Below are positions 39,066 through 47,798 of a stretch of 64,000 bases of DNA, piece by piece. Location of the stretch: the NCBI GenBank assembly GCA_965248135.1, contig CBDFIN010000011.1, positions 682,001-746,000 of the forward strand. Direction: 5' to 3'. Numbering within the stretch: position 1 is the first letter of the stretch; every line of letters starts with the position of its first letter. Below the pieces are notes generated by a model, which saw only the letters and a program-made list of their open reading frames with translations, was not told the origin of the DNA and searched no databases. Both the position numbers and the translations under genes were made by a program. The stretch comes from SZUA-100 sp965248135 (lineage in GTDB: Bacteria > Pseudomonadota > Alphaproteobacteria > Rhizobiales > Rhizobiaceae).

Positions 39066-40004
39066 TCACAAGCGTGCTTTCAACACACGCCGTACATTTG
39101 CCACTGCAACATCGGCGATACGTTTGTTGGAGTTTTTCGTAACACCGGCGATATGTGGCGTGAGAACGAGGTTTTCGATACCTGCAAATAATGCGCCTGT
39201 TGCAGCATCTATCGGCTCGGTTTCCAGGGTATCGAGTGCCGCACCACCCAGATGACCGGATTTCAGCGCTGCCGCACAAGCAGCTTCGTCAACAATGCCA
39301 CCGCGGGCCGAATTGATCAAAATTGTGCCACGCTTCATTTGCGTAAATTGTGTCGACCCGATCATACTGCGGGTTTCAGGCAACAGCGGGCAGTGCAGTG
39401 AGATAATGTCACATTGAGCGATCAGGTCTTCAAGATTGGAGCGTGTTACGCCGCGCCACACCGCAGAATCTTCGGCTATCACCGCGTCATAGGCCATGAT
39501 TTTCATTTCCATCGCCTTCGCTTTGCTCGCCACAACCTGGCCGATGGAACCAAACCCCACTATGCCCAAAGTGCAACCCGCCAATTCAACGCCGCCGGCA
39601 AATCTTTGTCGATCCCAAGCGCCACCGACCACTTCCCGTGTAGACAAAAACGCTTGTCCGCGCAGTAAAATAAGTCCGGTAGCGATGACATATTCGGCCA
39701 CCGATGCCGCATTGGCGCCAATTGCAGGACAGACCTCAATGCCACGGGACTTGCAAGTTTCCAGATCAATATTGTCAAGACCGACCCCCATGCGCGCAAC
39801 AACTTTCAATCTGGGGGCCGCGGCAATCAGTTCGGCATCAACCTGCGTGGCGTTGCGAACTATAATGGCACGGGCATCGGCGATTTTGGCGATGAGTTCA
39901 TCGCGCTTGTTCCAAAGTTCCGGATCCCAGTGCGCATCATATTCTGCCACTAGCCCGGCGGCAGCCCCCTCCTCCATAAACTCGGATATTACAACGTCTG
40001 TCAT
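39066..40004 (-). CDS. D-isomer-specific 2-hydroxyacid dehydrogenase
   Basis: A 312-aa NAD-dependent enzyme of the phosphoglycerate dehydrogenase family. The catalytic-domain opening VVARMGVGLDNIDLETC, the dinucleotide fold GIVGFGSIGQVVASKA (about 146), NSARGGIVDE with the catalytic Arg, a Glu in ETEPID and the catalytic His in TPHIAG are all present. It is shorter than SerA and has no ACT domain. The closest general resemblance is to (S)-sulfolactate-type dehydrogenases, but assigning that substrate would be a guess. It lies 91 nt upstream of the LVIVD gene on the same strand, so co-transcription is likely. Confidence 0.9.
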   Translation of the reverse strand: MTDVVISEFMEEGAAAGLVAEYDAHWDPELWNKRDELIAKIADARAIIVRNATQVDAELIAAAPRLKVVARMGVGLDNIDLETCKSRGIEVCPAIGANAASVAEYVIATGLILLRGQAFLSTREVVGGAWDRQRFAGGVELAGCTLGIVGFGSIGQVVASKAKAMEMKIMAYDAVIAEDSAVWRGVTRSNLEDLIAQCDIISLHCPLLPETRSMIGSTQFTQMKRGTILINSARGGIVDEAACAAALKSGHLGGAALDTLETEPIDAATGALFAGIENLVLTPHIAGVTKNSNKRIADVAVANVRRVLKARL

Positions 40005-40120
40005 GGTGTTTTACTTTCCAAGATATTGTGCCCGTATAAGAAGCCGTTTTGCTTTGGCAGTGATAGCGAATGTGTAGAAATGATTATCGTTTCGGTTTCA
40101 AGTCGCGGTCAAAAACCTCA

Positions 40121-40840
40121 TCACAAATCTTTTCGGGCCAAATTGTGTGGATGATCGGGATTGTTGCCATGGGCTGCACGGTATCCATCGTAGCGAAGAC
40201 CTTTAAATTCCAGCACAATGCACAGTCCCAGGATAACAAAAACAGCAACAATGACGGCACCTGCCAGAACCGGCATGGGATATTGCATCAAGCCGGAAGC
40301 CACCGCGCCAACAGCAAAGAAGCCGGCGAAATATCCGGCGGTTTTATGATAGGCCTCGAAAATCCGTCGCCGTGTAGTCATATCGAAATGATCGCCACGC
40401 CAGGTTGACGGGTCATCTGGATCGGCGGTGTAGTAATATCTTCCGCCATGTTTTCCCCTGAGCCAGCCTGCGATAACCTGCAGACATCCCAATATTATTG
40501 TCGCCAGTCCAAACATCGAATGAACAGAACCGTTAAAGCCGGAACTAACCACCAGGGCGATGACCAGCCCGACAAACGACAGGCCGATTGCCAGATAAAG
40601 CCCATATTTGTGAACGCTAAACCACCACCAGACCAAATTGGTCAGTTTTACCTGTTCGGTTATGCCATTAGGTTTTGGCCTGGGTTTTCCAAATCTGATG
40701 GTGATAATGCAAAGTGGAACCAGTATCACCCAGATGCCAACCATCAACAAAGCATGATAACCCCAGTGAACATCAATGGTTCTGCCAAGAAAACCGATAT
40801 AAACTTCTGTCGGAATATGTGATATCTGATCCTTCATCAT
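40121..40840 (-). CDS. Cytochrome b561-domain membrane protein
   Basis: A 239-aa protein with about five or six hydrophobic segments (HALLMVGIWVILVPLCIITI; YGLYLAIGLSFVGLVIALVV; SMFGLATIILGCLQVIAGWL; FAGFFAVGAVASGLM; VLAGAVIVAVFVILGLCIVL). His residues sit at the membrane ends (HWGYH, HKYG, HSMFG, YHKTAGY), as expected for haem b ligands in eukaryote-like b561 domains. It probably passes electrons across the inner membrane. It sits between the hydroxyacid dehydrogenase and the GntR regulator on the same strand. Confidence 0.82.
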   Translation of the reverse strand: MMKDQISHIPTEVYIGFLGRTIDVHWGYHALLMVGIWVILVPLCIITIRFGKPRPKPNGITEQVKLTNLVWWWFSVHKYGLYLAIGLSFVGLVIALVVSSGFNGSVHSMFGLATIILGCLQVIAGWLRGKHGGRYYYTADPDDPSTWRGDHFDMTTRRRIFEAYHKTAGYFAGFFAVGAVASGLMQYPMPVLAGAVIVAVFVILGLCIVLEFKGLRYDGYRAAHGNNPDHPHNLARKDL

Positions 40841-40886
40841 CGTCCAATCTGTTATTTTTCTGCCTCGAAATTGCTAAAAGAGCAGC

Positions 40887-41552
40887 TTATTCCTTTTCAT
40901 CATCGGGCTCTGGCTTGTTGATCAATACATGGTCGCGAGCGGTTTCAAATGCTAATTCCTGATTGCCGGTTAAAATGGCCTCGACAAGCTGGACATGCGA
41001 TTGCGCCAATTCCGGCAAATTCTTTCTGCTGCGCGAAACATTGATCATGGTGCGCATTCTAACGTTGAGCGATTCCCATAGATCGACAAGAACAGCGTTT
41101 TGCGAGCCTTTAAGAATTTCTCGATGGAACTCCGTATTATGATCAGCAAAGGCCCGTGAGTCTTTCTTTTCCGCTGCCCTGGTCATCTGCATTATGCTTG
41201 CCCGCAGCTTGTCTTCGATCATCGTCTTCGATGCGGTTACCAAAAGCGCCGCATAGGCTTCCAGTTGTGCACGCACATCATAAATTTGCCTCAACTCCTC
41301 ATTGGTTATAACCCGAACGCGCGCTCCCTTGTTGTGATGGGCCTCAACAACCCCAATAGCTTCCAATTCCCGCAAAGCCTCGCGAACCGGTGCCTGGCTT
41401 GTGGCCATGTCTTTTGCAATTTTCAGTTCGATCAATCGGTCGCCGGGCATTAGAGTACCGTTCACGATATTATCTAATAGCCGGTCTCTGATTTGCTGAG
41501 ACAATGAAAGTCTGGAAAGTGGCTGTGTCAGGCGTTTTTCCCACGAATACAA
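40887..41552 (-). CDS. GntR-family regulator, FadR/FCD subfamily
   Basis: A 221-aa protein. An N-terminal winged helix (LSQQIRDRLLDNIVNGTLMPGDRLIE, MATSQAPVREALRELEAIGVVE) and a C-terminal FCD all-helical domain with metal/ligand His residues (HNTEFHREIL, SHVQLVEAI) are present. It is divergent from the alcohol dehydrogenase operon at 41748, and a 12-bp palindrome plus a -35/-10 pair lie between, so it probably represses that operon until an organic acid is bound. Confidence 0.92.
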   Translation of the reverse strand: MYSWEKRLTQPLSRLSLSQQIRDRLLDNIVNGTLMPGDRLIELKIAKDMATSQAPVREALRELEAIGVVEAHHNKGARVRVITNEELRQIYDVRAQLEAYAALLVTASKTMIEDKLRASIMQMTRAAEKKDSRAFADHNTEFHREILKGSQNAVLVDLWESLNVRMRTMINVSRSRKNLPELAQSHVQLVEAILTGNQELAFETARDHVLINKPEPDDEKE

Positions 41553-41667
41553 TTACGGATCATCTCTACATTGGTTGAATTTTGGTGATTATCAAAACAC
41601 ACAATATGCCGCACCAATCACCCTGTGGGTTCACCCATACAACATTTTCAGAGTCGGCGAAATATCG

Positions 41668-41710
41668 ATTATCGATAATAATTGACAAATTTTTGCACTG
41701 CTGCAATTAT
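41668..41710 (+). promoter_or_regulatory. Promoter with upstream palindrome, GntR target candidate
   Basis: TTGACA (41682-41687), a 17-bp spacer and AATTAT (41705-41710) precede the dehydrogenase gene. The perfect palindrome ATTATCGATAAT at 41668-41679 abuts the -35 and is the best operator candidate for the divergent GntR protein. Confidence 0.55.
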
Positions 41711-41747
41711 CCGCTCAACAACTGCGTTGCCTGCCCGCGGATATTTG

Positions 41748-42911
41748 ATGACCAAAGCAAATAAAATCAGCACCTCACCCGATATGCCCATTCCCGATAG
41801 GATGAAGGCCTGGATCATTGGCGATCCCGATGAATTGATGCTTGTCGACAAGCCGGTGCCTATGCCTGAAAGGGCGGAGATTTTGGTCCGCATTGACGCG
41901 GTCGCCATTTGTGCCACTGATCTGGAGATTATTCATTACGGCACCCCTGCGCTGATCGGCGGAGGACCACCGTTTAACAAGAACTTCACTCCCGGTCATG
42001 AATATATGGGCACCGTTGCTGCGTTGGGACCTGGTGTCGATGAGTTTACCATCGGCGAACGTGTGACAGTCGAAATCCATTCCGGATGCGGTCAGTGCAA
42101 GCGTTGTCGCCAGGGCATGTATACATCGTGTCTGAATTATGGCCTTAACTATGGCGATGTAAATAAAGGGCACCGCGCTAACGGTTTTACCACGGATGGC
42201 GGATTTGCCGAATATGCGGTCAACAACATCAACACGGTAATACCGGTGCCGGATACAATGTCGGACGAGGAGGCCACGCTGGTTGTAACAGCCGGTACTT
42301 CAATGTACGGATTGACCGAACTTGGCGGACTTGTAGCCGGTGAAAGTGTGGTCGTGACAGGTCCCGGCCCGATCGGCCTTCTTGCTGTCGCAGTAGCAAA
42401 ATCACTTGGTGCCTCGCCGGTTATATTGACGGGAACCCGTGACGCCCGCCTTTCAATCGGCAAGCAACTCGGCGCAGATCATACCATTAACGTACGCGAG
42501 CAGAATTGCGTTGAGACGGTGCGAGAAATTGTCGGCGTGCGAGGGGCCGATTATGTGGTCGAATGCGCGGGCACAGAAGTTGCGATAAACGACGCCATTC
42601 ACATGACCAACAGGGGTGGCAAAATATGTCTTGCTGCGTTCCCGCATGATCCGGCGACGGTGGACCTTCCACATGTGGTAAAGAACAATATTTACCTCTA
42701 CGGAATAAGGGGTGAAGGCCGTAGCGCAACCCATCGGGCGATGGCGTTCATGGCTGAAAAAAGGTTTGACGCCTCGCTGATCCACACTCATACATTTGCA
42801 CTGGGCGATCTGCCCGAAGCACTGCGCTACGCCCGTGAAAGAGTGGAAGATGCCATTAAAGTGGTGGTGAAAGCTAAAGGTGCAGGTTCTCAACTAAAGG
42901 CAGCGGAATAA
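41748..42911 (+). CDS. Zinc-dependent alcohol dehydrogenase family protein
   Basis: A 387-aa medium-chain dehydrogenase. Catalytic zinc ligands C55, H84 and E85 (AICATDLE, TPGHEYMG) and structural zinc cysteines C114, C117, C120, C128 (GCGQCKRC) are all present. The NAD fold is VVVTGPGPIGLLAVAVAKSLGA. The start at ATG 41748 is preferred; an upstream extension would overlap the promoter. The sequence is of the threonine/sorbitol dehydrogenase kind. The following DapA-like gene begins one nucleotide after its stop, so the two are one transcript. Confidence 0.92.
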   Translation: MTKANKISTSPDMPIPDRMKAWIIGDPDELMLVDKPVPMPERAEILVRIDAVAICATDLEIIHYGTPALIGGGPPFNKNFTPGHEYMGTVAALGPGVDEFTIGERVTVEIHSGCGQCKRCRQGMYTSCLNYGLNYGDVNKGHRANGFTTDGGFAEYAVNNINTVIPVPDTMSDEEATLVVTAGTSMYGLTELGGLVAGESVVVTGPGPIGLLAVAVAKSLGASPVILTGTRDARLSIGKQLGADHTINVREQNCVETVREIVGVRGADYVVECAGTEVAINDAIHMTNRGGKICLAAFPHDPATVDLPHVVKNNIYLYGIRGEGRSATHRAMAFMAEKRFDASLIHTHTFALGDLPEALRYARERVEDAIKVVVKAKGAGSQLKAAE

Positions 42912-42912
42912 A

Positions 42913-43839
42913 ATGACAAAAGCGAAAAGAGGCGTTTACGCGGCATCGCTCACACCGGTTGGAGCTAATGGCGAGCCGGATGCTGAAAAACTGGTGCAAT
43001 ATTGTCGCTGGAACATTGATCAGGGGCTCGATGGCGTTGCTCCATTGGGCACTACCGGTGAAGGCAACTCTTTGCCATTGAGTTTTCGTACGGCGTTGCC
43101 GGAGGCGTTTGCCAAAGCAGGTTTTGCCTCAAACCAGGTGATTTTCGGTACCGGTTCCTGCGCTGCAGGAGATGCAATTGCGGCAACAAAGGCCGCTATC
43201 GGCGCCGACTATAACAATGTGCTGGTGCTGCCGCCATTTTACTTCAAAAATGTATCGGACGAAGGCATTTACGGCTATTACGCCCGGCTCATCGACAGCG
43301 TGCGCGACAACAATTTGCGCGTCTACCTCTATCACTTCCCGCAAATGTCTATGACGCCAATCAGCATCCCGCTTATCCAGCGGTTGAAGAGACAATATGG
43401 CCCGATAATCGCCGGCCTGAAAGACAGTTCAGGCGATTTTTCCGGTACACTGGAGTTTGTCGCAGCCAGCGATGATTTTGATGTGTTCCCGTCCAATGAG
43501 GGAGCATTGCTCGAAGCCATCGCAAAGGGCTGCGGCGGCATCATTTCGGCAACGACAAATGCTTCTGCTTCTCTTGCACGCCAAACCCTTTCTGCTTCCG
43601 GTGAAGAAGCAAACAAGCTCCAAGAGACGCTTACTGCAGTTCGGGTAGCTATTTCAAAACAACCGTTGAGCGCGGCTCTAAAACAAATCGAAGCGTGGCG
43701 CACCGGTGATGATTCCTGGCTGCCGGTTTTTCCACCACAGGTCGTTCTCACCAAACAACAAGTCGAAGAATTGCGTAGCGATCTTGAAGAACTCGAACCC
43801 ATGTCGGGTGTTTTAGGGCAGCGGCGAGACGCAGCCTGA
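42913..43839 (+). CDS. Dihydrodipicolinate synthase/N-acetylneuraminate lyase family protein
   Basis: A 308-aa class I aldolase barrel. The Schiff-base Lys is K170 in AGLKDSSGDF, the proton-relay Tyr is Y140 in YLYHFP and the TTGE substrate loop is at 47-50. It forms or splits a pyruvate-containing product. With the upstream dehydrogenase and GntR control this looks catabolic (sugar acid or hydroxy-amino acid) rather than lysine biosynthesis. The exact substrate cannot be deduced. Confidence 0.92.
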   Translation: MTKAKRGVYAASLTPVGANGEPDAEKLVQYCRWNIDQGLDGVAPLGTTGEGNSLPLSFRTALPEAFAKAGFASNQVIFGTGSCAAGDAIAATKAAIGADYNNVLVLPPFYFKNVSDEGIYGYYARLIDSVRDNNLRVYLYHFPQMSMTPISIPLIQRLKRQYGPIIAGLKDSSGDFSGTLEFVAASDDFDVFPSNEGALLEAIAKGCGGIISATTNASASLARQTLSASGEEANKLQETLTAVRVAISKQPLSAALKQIEAWRTGDDSWLPVFPPQVVLTKQQVEELRSDLEELEPMSGVLGQRRDAA

Positions 43840-43953
43840 TCGTCAATTGGATCCGCCGCTTGTCGGGTTCATTTCTATCGCTGCCATTGGCGACATCGCC
43901 GACCAATTGCGTGATCCTATGTTTTGATCACGCGCTTTAAGGAGGTAGTTACT

Positions 43954-44244
43954 GTGACCGCATATTGGGTAGCCAGATCCAGAATAAACCATCCCGTTGC
44001 GTATAAACGATACACTGACAAGGTGCCGCAAATCATCGAGCAATATGGCGGCAAAGTGCTGGCGCGTGGCGGTAAATTCAAGGTTTTGGAAGGAAGCGAT
44101 AAATATCACCGCTTTATCGTGATTGAATTTCCCTCGCTTGAAAAAGCCGAAGCATGCTGGAAATCAGATGCCTATGTCGATGCTTCATCACACCGGCGAA
44201 ATGGAGCAGGTGAAGTTGAGCTGATTCTGGTTGAGGGAAACTGA
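43954..44244 (+). CDS. DUF1330 domain protein
   Basis: A 96-aa protein from GTG 43954, eight bases after a perfect AAGGAGG; the longer frame from 43924 lacks one. The family pattern is clear: TAYWVARSRINHPVAYKRY, YGGKVLARGGKFKVLEG, HRFIVIEFPSLEKAEACW, SDAY. DUF1330 domains are ferredoxin-like, and their function is unproven. The stop overlaps the next gene start (TGATG), so it is translated with the metallo-hydrolase. Confidence 0.9.
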   Translation: MTAYWVARSRINHPVAYKRYTDKVPQIIEQYGGKVLARGGKFKVLEGSDKYHRFIVIEFPSLEKAEACWKSDAYVDASSHRRNGAGEVELILVEGN

Positions 44245-45149
44245 TGGCGGCAACATTGCAGAAAAAAACTCTGATACGCCCCAAGGTCTACCAGTTTGCT
44301 TTCGGCGATGCCATAATCACCAACATTCTGGACGGCTATATTCATCGCAACGACATGCATCCGTTCATCGCCACCAACGCCGAAATCAAAGATGTTGAAG
44401 CACTGGCACAAATCCATCACTTGCCGTTCCCGGCTATGGAACTGAATTTCGTTGCGACCCTGATCGAAATGCCGAACAAATTGATTGCACTTGATCCGGG
44501 TTTTGGTGGAGCCGCGCCCGTCGCGACAACCGGTTGGTATATGGATGGTTTGGCGGTTGCCGGCTATAATGCCGACGATGTCGATATGGTTTTGATCAGC
44601 CATTGTCACCCCGACCATATCGGTAATCTGGCACATAATGGTCGGCCGGTGTTTGCCAATGCGGAGATAGTTTTTGGACGCACGGAATTTGATTATTGGA
44701 GGCGCGGTGAAAATATTTCCGACCTGCGTCAACCTACCTTGGCTGTGTTCAACAAGGTCGCGCTGCCGCTGGCAGAAATTGCACGTTTCGTGGAACCCGA
44801 CGAAATTATTGCTGAAGGTCTCACTGCCATTGATGCATTTGGCCACTCAGCCGGCCATATGGCGTTTCATTTCGAGAGCGCCTCGCAGCAATTGCTGTTT
44901 CTCAATGATGCCACACCACATTACGTCGCCTCATTCGCAAATCCCGATTGGCATTTTTTCATGGATGATGACCAGGAAACCGCGAGCCTCTCCAGGAGGA
45001 GAATCCTTAATATGGCCGCCGACACGCAAATTCCGGTAATTGGTTTTCACCTGCCGTTTCCCTCACTGGGATTTGTTGACAGGCATAACTCAGGATTTAA
45101 ATTTCAACCCGCGACCTATCAATTCAATCTGAATGAAAATGCATCCTGA
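44244..45149 (+). CDS. Metallo-beta-lactamase-fold hydrolase
   Basis: A 301-aa protein with the metal motif SHCHPDHIGN (H120, H122, D124, H125), a following His in GHSAGHMAFH, the bridging Asp in FLNDATPH and a late His in IGFHLPFP. No signal peptide is seen, so it is cytoplasmic. It is similar in layout to quorum-lactonase/AhlD-like and ester or lactone hydrolases. In this operon a lactone or thioester hydrolysis step is plausible. Confidence 0.9.
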   Translation: MAATLQKKTLIRPKVYQFAFGDAIITNILDGYIHRNDMHPFIATNAEIKDVEALAQIHHLPFPAMELNFVATLIEMPNKLIALDPGFGGAAPVATTGWYMDGLAVAGYNADDVDMVLISHCHPDHIGNLAHNGRPVFANAEIVFGRTEFDYWRRGENISDLRQPTLAVFNKVALPLAEIARFVEPDEIIAEGLTAIDAFGHSAGHMAFHFESASQQLLFLNDATPHYVASFANPDWHFFMDDDQETASLSRRRILNMAADTQIPVIGFHLPFPSLGFVDRHNSGFKFQPATYQFNLNENAS

Positions 45150-45259
45150 GATGCGAATTATCGAACCGCACAAGTGGCGATGAGGGCACGGCCTCCTTCC
45201 CCGTTTTCTTGAGGAATTGCTTTGTTTTTTCATTAAAGAAGCGGACATTCTTCCCTTGG

Positions 45260-45553
45260 TATAGCATGATTACTTTAAAGTGATCATACCAACTGCAACA
45301 AAGATCAACCAATGCCATCGTCATCCGCCGACCTGATCGGCGGATCTTGAGCAGAACAATTGGGACTTGTGGCTCAAGGTTGTCCGGTCAAGCCAGCCAA
45401 TGACGTTTGGTTTTTTGGTGACGCGAGATCAACTGCGTCTGGTATCGTGGCTCATCATGAGCGCACAGCGACCGGCACCTCTACGCCGCCCCGCGTAGCC
45501 CGCCGTGAGCGAAGAGAGTATTGATCGAACATTTTGAAGGTGTCCAGCTATAT
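45260..45553. repeat. RE element copy 9, split by a D element
   Basis: TATAGCATGATTACTTTAAA and GTGATC on the left and CGTGGCTCATCATGAGCGC, the GC core, CCGTGAGCGAAGAGAG, GTGTCCAGCTATAT on the right together make one RE. D copy 2 sits inside its end-hairpin loop side. Confidence 0.82.
45286..45445. mobile_element. D element, copy 2, nested in RE copy 9
   Basis: 160 bp with the same ATACCAACTGC and GCGTCTGGTAT ends as copy 1. Comparison with uninterrupted RE copies shows ATC on both sides, a possible short target duplication. No coding capacity. Confidence 0.75.
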
Positions 45554-45623
45554 ACGTCCAGGTTGCGCTGGGATCGCTGTGTGCTACTAAAACTCACACA
45601 AAAACTCATACCAAGGAAAACTC

Positions 45624-45920
45624 ATGGCTAACCTGGTTCTCGTCGTAAATGTTACGGTCGCTCCCGAACACACCGAATACCTCAAACCGGCGATGCTGGA
45701 AAACGCTGCCAATTCGGTAAAAGAAGAGGGCTGCCTGCAATTTGACGTGATCGTAAGCCAGGACGATGAAAACACTTTTCTGTTTTACGAAGTCTATACC
45801 GACGCAGATGCCTTGGCCTCGCATCGAAAAACGCCGCATTTTCTTAGCTACTGGAACGTGATGCAGGAATTGGGCGATTGCGTTAAGCGAACAGCCCGGC
45901 TTCACGACCTTATCAGCTGA
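45624..45920 (+). CDS. Antibiotic biosynthesis monooxygenase (ABM)-domain protein
   Basis: A 98-aa ferredoxin-like dimer-forming protein: LVLVVNVTVAPEHTEYLKP, EGCLQFDVIVSQDDENTFLF, EVYTDADALASHRKTPHFLSY. Residues YEVYTDADALASH correspond to the usual ABM core (W/YExWxSxxAxxxH). These act as cofactor-free quinol monooxygenases or autoinducer-2-degrading-like enzymes. AAGGA precedes the ATG. It probably belongs functionally to the catabolic group on both sides. Confidence 0.9.
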   Translation: MANLVLVVNVTVAPEHTEYLKPAMLENAANSVKEEGCLQFDVIVSQDDENTFLFYEVYTDADALASHRKTPHFLSYWNVMQELGDCVKRTARLHDLIS

Positions 45921-45922
45921 AC

Positions 45923-46816
45923 CTATTCGACCAGTTTCCGGTCAATGCCGGCGGCATTTTCAATCACTTTGCAAACCGCCGACGTGTCAAGATGGCCCAG
46001 GCCCTGAGCCATCGCAGAATTCATTTTCTGGCGCGAGGAAACATAAAGATCGATCGGTGACTTCATTTGGGCGGCAAATTCGGTGATGATGGCGCTGTCT
46101 TTTTCATAAATTGCAAACATCGTGCCGCCGCCCTCGCGGTAGTCGGACTTGGCCATCATGGCACCCCTGATTTCCAGCATTTTTGATGTGCCGGCGCTTT
46201 TGCACAGCACTTCGTAAATCATGTCCGGGTCGAGACCGGCCTTTTGGCCAAGGGTCATACATTCAGCAGCTGCCGTCGTGTTTACATGGACAAGGTAATT
46301 GGCCAGAATTTTCATCCGGCTACCGTTGCCGACAACGCCGACATAGAAATTGCTGGCCGTAAATCCTTCGAATACGGGAATGCATTCTTTGTAGGCTGCT
46401 TCATCACCACTGATATGGATTGATGCCATCATTTTTGCCAGCATGGCGGGTGTGGCGCTAATCGGGCTGTCCAGCATGATCTTGCCCGAGACGGCCAGCC
46501 GGTCATGGGCGGCAATTTTTTGATCCACCGTCAATGTGCTGCATTCAACAACAATCTGCCCCACCCGATCATGTTCCTCAATGCCGTCGATCACAGCGTT
46601 TAAGGCACCAATGCTCGGCAGTGACGTGATCAACACGTCAGCATTGGCCGCGACTTGCGCGATCGATGCCGCCGCATCCAGACCCGCGTCATCCAGAGCT
46701 GCAATACAATCTGGATCCAGATCGAACCCCCATACCCTGAATTGCTTACCCAGTAAAAGCCTGGCGATATTGCCCCCCATGGGGCCAAGGCCGATAACAC
46801 CGATGGTCATGGTCAT
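45923..46816 (-). CDS. NAD(P)-dependent 3-hydroxyisobutyrate dehydrogenase-family oxidoreductase
   Basis: A 297-aa beta-hydroxyacid dehydrogenase: GVIGLGPMGGNIARLLL dinucleotide fold at 5-21, SPISATPAMLAKM substrate loop and a catalytic Lys in MKILANYLVHVN, with the Asn moved slightly from the classical KxxN. AGGAACC stands before ATG 46816; a second ATG two codons later is also possible. It converges with the ABM gene with only 2 nt between the stop codons. The substrate is a short 2- or 3-hydroxyacid. Confidence 0.9.
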   Translation of the reverse strand: MTMTIGVIGLGPMGGNIARLLLGKQFRVWGFDLDPDCIAALDDAGLDAAASIAQVAANADVLITSLPSIGALNAVIDGIEEHDRVGQIVVECSTLTVDQKIAAHDRLAVSGKIMLDSPISATPAMLAKMMASIHISGDEAAYKECIPVFEGFTASNFYVGVVGNGSRMKILANYLVHVNTTAAAECMTLGQKAGLDPDMIYEVLCKSAGTSKMLEIRGAMMAKSDYREGGGTMFAIYEKDSAIITEFAAQMKSPIDLYVSSRQKMNSAMAQGLGHLDTSAVCKVIENAAGIDRKLVE

Positions 46817-46840
46817 AAATAGGTTCCTCTCTTGGATTGA

Positions 46841-47146
46841 TCATTCAACATGGGCGAATAGGGCTTCACCCAGGATTTTTCGTTGTTCAGCCAATAATGG
46901 CCCGACGGCTTTTTTGAAGGCATCGCGTTCGACATCGGTCAAATGGACGATTTCGTTTTCAGCCGGATCCAGTTTACTCAAAATATCAGCGTCTTCGGCC
47001 CGGGCCAGTTTGCGCTGCAGTGCTGTTGGCAATACCACTCCTTCGCTGACCGCGTCGCGCACGGCTTGCAGCCAGGAACTAAACTGGGCGTTGTTGGCCA
47101 ACAGCAGTACCATCCCGTAAAAATGCCCGGACAGGGTGATATGACG
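46841..47146 (-). pseudogene. 3' remnant of a TRAP DctP-type binding protein gene
   Basis: About 100 codons match only the C-terminal third of DctP proteins: HITLSGHFYGMVLLLANNAQ, FSSWLQAVRDAVSEGVV, ALQRKLARAEDADILSKLDP, VERDAFKKAV. The first two thirds and any signal peptide are missing. Upstream of about 47146 the frame loses similarity and the DNA instead encodes a different small secreted protein in another frame. It is a deletion or recombination scar. Confidence 0.82.
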
Positions 47147-47375
47147 ATGGCAACGGTTGCGGATGCACCTTGATGATGCATTCTTCAGCATCAAAGACTT
47201 TTACCGTTCGGCATTTCTCATGGCCGCCAAAGACATAACAAGCAGTATCCTCCAATGTTTCGGCATAAGCCGGTGTGATCCCACAAAACGTTGTCGCGGT
47301 GGCAATGCTGGCAACGATCAACAATATGACGACACCGCAGCGTATCAGCAAAACCGTGTTCCGGTTGGAGCCCAT
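47079..47375 (-). CDS. Small secreted protein, C-terminus probably lost by fusion to TRAP remnant
   Basis: A 98-aa frame whose first 38 residues are a signal peptide (LLIRCGVVILLIVASIATA, cleavage after AYA). About 38 mature residues with two Cys pairs follow (TACYVFGGHEKCRTVKVFDAEEC). After residue about 76 the frame runs out of phase into the TRAP remnant, so the natural C-terminus has been replaced. The VFDAEEC phrase resembles small uncharacterised rhizobial secreted proteins. The family is not known. Confidence 0.5.
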   Translation of the reverse strand: MGSNRNTVLLIRCGVVILLIVASIATATTFCGITPAYAETLEDTACYVFGGHEKCRTVKVFDAEECIIKVHPQPLPSSYHPVRAFLRDGTAVGQQRPV

Positions 47376-47448
47376 GGCTTTCTCCCTAAGCTTGCTGAGC
47401 AGAACATCATTGTCGCATCAGATTACTGCATTTGCAATTGGCTGCCGA

Positions 47449-47515
47449 TATAGCGGGATTACTTTCTTATGGTCCCGCTATCAGAAGCTATGATCACTTC
47501 AAAGTAATCATGCGA
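47449..47515. repeat. Two RE end-hairpins side by side
   Basis: TATAGCGGGATTAC...TCCCGCTAT is followed five bases later by GCTATGATCACTTCAAAGTA ATCATG. The two end types that normally close RE copies occur back to back here without the GC-rich body, probably as a deletion product. Confidence 0.7.
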
Positions 47516-47520
47516 CTAAA

Positions 47521-47546
47521 CTGCTGGTGAAAACCTTCACCAGCAG
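47521..47546. terminator. Perfect hairpin
   Basis: CTGCTGGTGAA, AACC loop, TTCACCAGCAG. An 11-bp perfect stem lying between divergent genes. No T-run on the plus strand, a short TTTA on the minus strand. Confidence 0.35.
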
Positions 47547-47798
47547 TGTGGCTGCCACGGCTGAAATCATGCCCGATTATCATAGCCATTGAATTTTTTC
47601 GTGCAAATTTGGAATAGTAATATGCGAAAATGGCACAGCATTGTAATCATTAGTGAAAACGCGCGAAAAACAAGCAAGAATTGAACATCATGCCAAGCCG
47701 TCAACGCAATGTGCTGTTGACATATCAACAATATCCCCGGACACTATCAATCGCCTGTATCATCAATAAAAATCTACGGTTTAGTGGGGAGATATATC

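Larger units (their letters stand above)
47376..47798. other. Upstream region of TRAP operon
   Basis: Contains RE end-hairpins (47449-47515), a perfect 11-bp-stem hairpin (47521-47546) and, at 47716-47729, GTTGACATATCAAC, a palindrome overlapping a TTGACA box that may be the promoter or operator. The -10 is not convincing. Confidence 0.45.
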
